A stretch of DNA of 43,698 bases. Origin: DSXH01 sp964532065. Its GTDB lineage: Bacteria > Bacteroidota > Ignavibacteria > Ignavibacteriales > Melioribacteraceae. The notes under the pieces are model-generated. The model was not told where the DNA came from. It did no database searches and saw nothing but the letters and a program-made list of their open reading frames with translations. The DNA is taken from positions 1 to 43,698 of the forward strand of contig CAZHHG010000017.1 in assembly GCA_964532065.1 (NCBI GenBank), read 5' to 3'. This document shows positions 42,204-43,698 of the stretch, piece by piece. Positions within the stretch are counted from its first letter, which is position 1; each line of letters opens with the position of its first letter. Position numbers and translations under genes: made by a program.

Positions 42204-43698
42204 TTAATTATCCGTAACAATTCGATATCTGTTTTTACTGTTTCTTACTGATGATTCAGGAAGCCGGAATGTAAACCGCCAGCCGCCGGAAGTCTGGGAA
42301 ATTTTAATCATCAGGTTATTCTTACCTTTCTTCAATGGAAGGACGAAAGGATTCTCTTTACCCGGTTCAGCCGGATCCTCCGCTCCTTTAAATACAGAGC
42401 TTCCGTTTATTATTACTTCAACCCCGTCATCACCACCAACGAGAGCATTGACTGACATGTCCTCTTCCGAGAAGATATTGGCAAAAGCATAGACCACCGA
42501 GTTTTGATTATTATCCGGAAAAATTTCAGCCAGATTGACCGTATCCGGATAGTCGGTTACCACTCTCCGCCATCTGTATTTGGATGAATCGAAATAGAAT
42601 TCCTCGGCTACCTTCGGTTCTGCGTTTAATTCACCTCCCATTTCACTGAGATAATCCACCAGTGATATTTTCGAGTTATCCTTATTAATGATTGGATTTA
42701 CCATCAGCCATTCGCGGAAATATTTACCCGGCAGTTTTGTAATGGCAAGCCGTGTTGATTCCGGTGAAGGGAGAGGAAGAGAGCTGTCAATATTTTTGAG
42801 TGCGGCTTTAAACCTGCTTTTTATATCGTTATAATCGTCGACCTTTTTCTGATATCGGCTTGAAATCCGGTCGAGCGCATAGGTATGATTCTCATGCAGC
42901 CAGAGCATTTCGAAATCCGCTTTAACTCCATTTATCTGCCGGATTAATCTTTCAATATTATTCAATGATTGAAGAATCAATTCTCGCGCGGCAGACCTGT
43001 TTTGATTCTGAATACTTATCGCCTCTTTATAAGATTCGGCCGATTGAACTAATATCATTCTTTCATTAACAAGAACACGGTAAAGATCGATAATAAACTG
43101 AATAAAATTCCGTTCTTCTTCATAAAATATAAACCGGGAATTAATCAGTTCCTTCTCCGCATCCGATAGAATTCCGCTTACTTCATCCCAATCGACGAGT
43201 GAAATTTTTGTACTTCTGCCGGGATCAGGGACTAATTTGCTGAAAAGTATTTTATCATTCATTCCATCGGTCGATTCGAGCGGAATCAGTTCGTTCAGTT
43301 TCCAGATCGAAGAAGTAAGAGAATTATTTGAAGCGGCATAGATCGATCTGTTAAACCGGGAATCAAAATCATGGTCATCAGAATTATGGTTCCAGCATTT
43401 TTCGGCACCATATGCAACACCGAGCCAATCGTTGCTGAAGAGAGCAGTACCGCCGTCATCCCAAACACAGACAAGAACACCGAATGCGCCGGCTTCTTTT
43501 CCTTCCGAGATGAATTTTTTAATATTTGCAAAAGCTTTATGAAAATCGGGAAAGATTTTATTCGAATTAAGGACGCCGGGAGAGATCATAAAATCGCGAC
43601 CCGCATCTCTGAAAGGTTTCAGGAATCTTTCGAAGTTTTCATGATCGTCATAATTCCATGTACCTACAATCATATCCTCCGGTAATCTGGCGATGATG
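42204..43698 (-). CDS. GH20-like glycoside hydrolase, 5' end beyond window
   Basis: Open from the window edge, so the N-terminus is missing; the first ATG seen (43673) is internal, since the frame continues through IIARLPED. The visible start resembles the end of a GH20-type barrel (MIVGTWNYDDHENF, DFMISPGVLNSN, GVLVCVWDDGG, WLGVAYGAEKCW). A long helical region follows (about residues 200-340 of the visible part). The C-terminal beta-sandwich has VNALVGGDDGVEVIINGSSVF and KKGKNNLMIKIS and resembles the N-terminal domain of the GH105 downstream. GH20-like proteins of this size are frequent in polysaccharide loci and need not be hexosaminidases. The catalytic Asp-Glu pair would lie outside the window, so activity cannot be judged. 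Confidence 0.78.
   Translation of the reverse strand, partial: IIARLPEDMIVGTWNYDDHENFERFLKPFRDAGRDFMISPGVLNSNKIFPDFHKAFANIKKFISEGKEAGAFGVLVCVWDDGGTALFSNDWLGVAYGAEKCWNHNSDDHDFDSRFNRSIYAASNNSLTSSIWKLNELIPLESTDGMNDKILFSKLVPDPGRSTKISLVDWDEVSGILSDAEKELINSRFIFYEEERNFIQFIIDLYRVLVNERMILVQSAESYKEAISIQNQNRSAARELILQSLNNIERLIRQINGVKADFEMLWLHENHTYALDRISSRYQKKVDDYNDIKSRFKAALKNIDSSLPLPSPESTRLAITKLPGKYFREWLMVNPIINKDNSKISLVDYLSEMGGELNAEPKVAEEFYFDSSKYRWRRVVTDYPDTVNLAEIFPDNNQNSVVYAFANIFSEEDMSVNALVGGDDGVEVIINGSSVFKGAEDPAEPGKENPFVLPLKKGKNNLMIKISQTSGGWRFTFRLPESSVRNSKNRYRIVTDN

Overview
The window reads as part of a chromosome of an Ignavibacteria-type bacterium (Ignavibacteriota, Bacteroidetes/Chlorobi group). Two secreted proteins end in a type IX secretion sorting domain opening with the QNYPNPFNP signature common in that class, and the outer-membrane receptor is a TonB-dependent protein with a CarboxypepD-regulatory N-terminus but no SusD partner. 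Base composition is AT-leaning. This placement is inferred from protein style, not from a marker gene. No tRNA, rRNA, CRISPR array or mobile element was seen. Every convincing gene lies on the minus strand, so transcription runs from right to left.

The region is a large pectin and rhamnogalacturonan utilisation locus in four blocks. (A) Right block, 43698 to 26353: one tightly packed operon whose promoter lies beyond the right edge. It encodes a GH20-like protein (5' truncated), a GH105 unsaturated-uronyl hydrolase (with a 10-N assembly gap), a NagB-like sugar-phosphate isomerase, an 845-residue secreted protein of unknown family, a lipoprotein joining a TonB C-terminal-like domain to a PL22-like oligogalacturonate lyase propeller, a tandem DUF1080 protein, two Tat-exported Gfo/Idh/MocA oxidoreductases with an ApbE flavin transferase between them, a small two-helix membrane protein, a GH28 protein and two enolase-superfamily enzymes with Tat-like leaders. 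(B) lacI regulator gene, 25112-26140. (C) TonB receptor and T9SS-exported beta-helix protein, then, after a terminator, GH28, GH105, CE12 and PL9 enzymes (24697 to 14744). (D) Left block, 14556 to 1: a TRAP transporter (dctPQM), a DUF4861 protein, uxaC, uxaE, eda, an SDR hexonate dehydrogenase, kdgK, a LarA-family nickel-type epimerase, gnd and tkt (3' truncated).

Together these suggest extracellular and periplasmic cleavage of pectin by PL9, GH28, GH105, CE12 and PL22; uptake through the TonB receptor and the TRAP carrier; and cytoplasmic conversion galacturonate, tagaturonate, fructuronate, mannonate, with KDG kinase and KDPG aldolase. No conventional cytoplasmic mannonate dehydratase is visible. 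The LarA homologue directly before gnd and tkt suggests a possible mannonate-to-gluconate shunt into the pentose phosphate pathway.

The most distinctive signals are: three promoters (dctP, tonB receptor, lacI) with a TTGACA box exactly 21 nt from a shared operator GTTA(n)CRATWAAGTAAAC, which defines a probable LacI regulon; the TonB_C-PL22 fusion; an apparent periplasmic oxidative glycoside-cleavage module (two Gfo/Idh/MocA, ApbE, DUF1080) inside a pectin locus; and the 845-residue orphan protein as a candidate new carbohydrate-active family.
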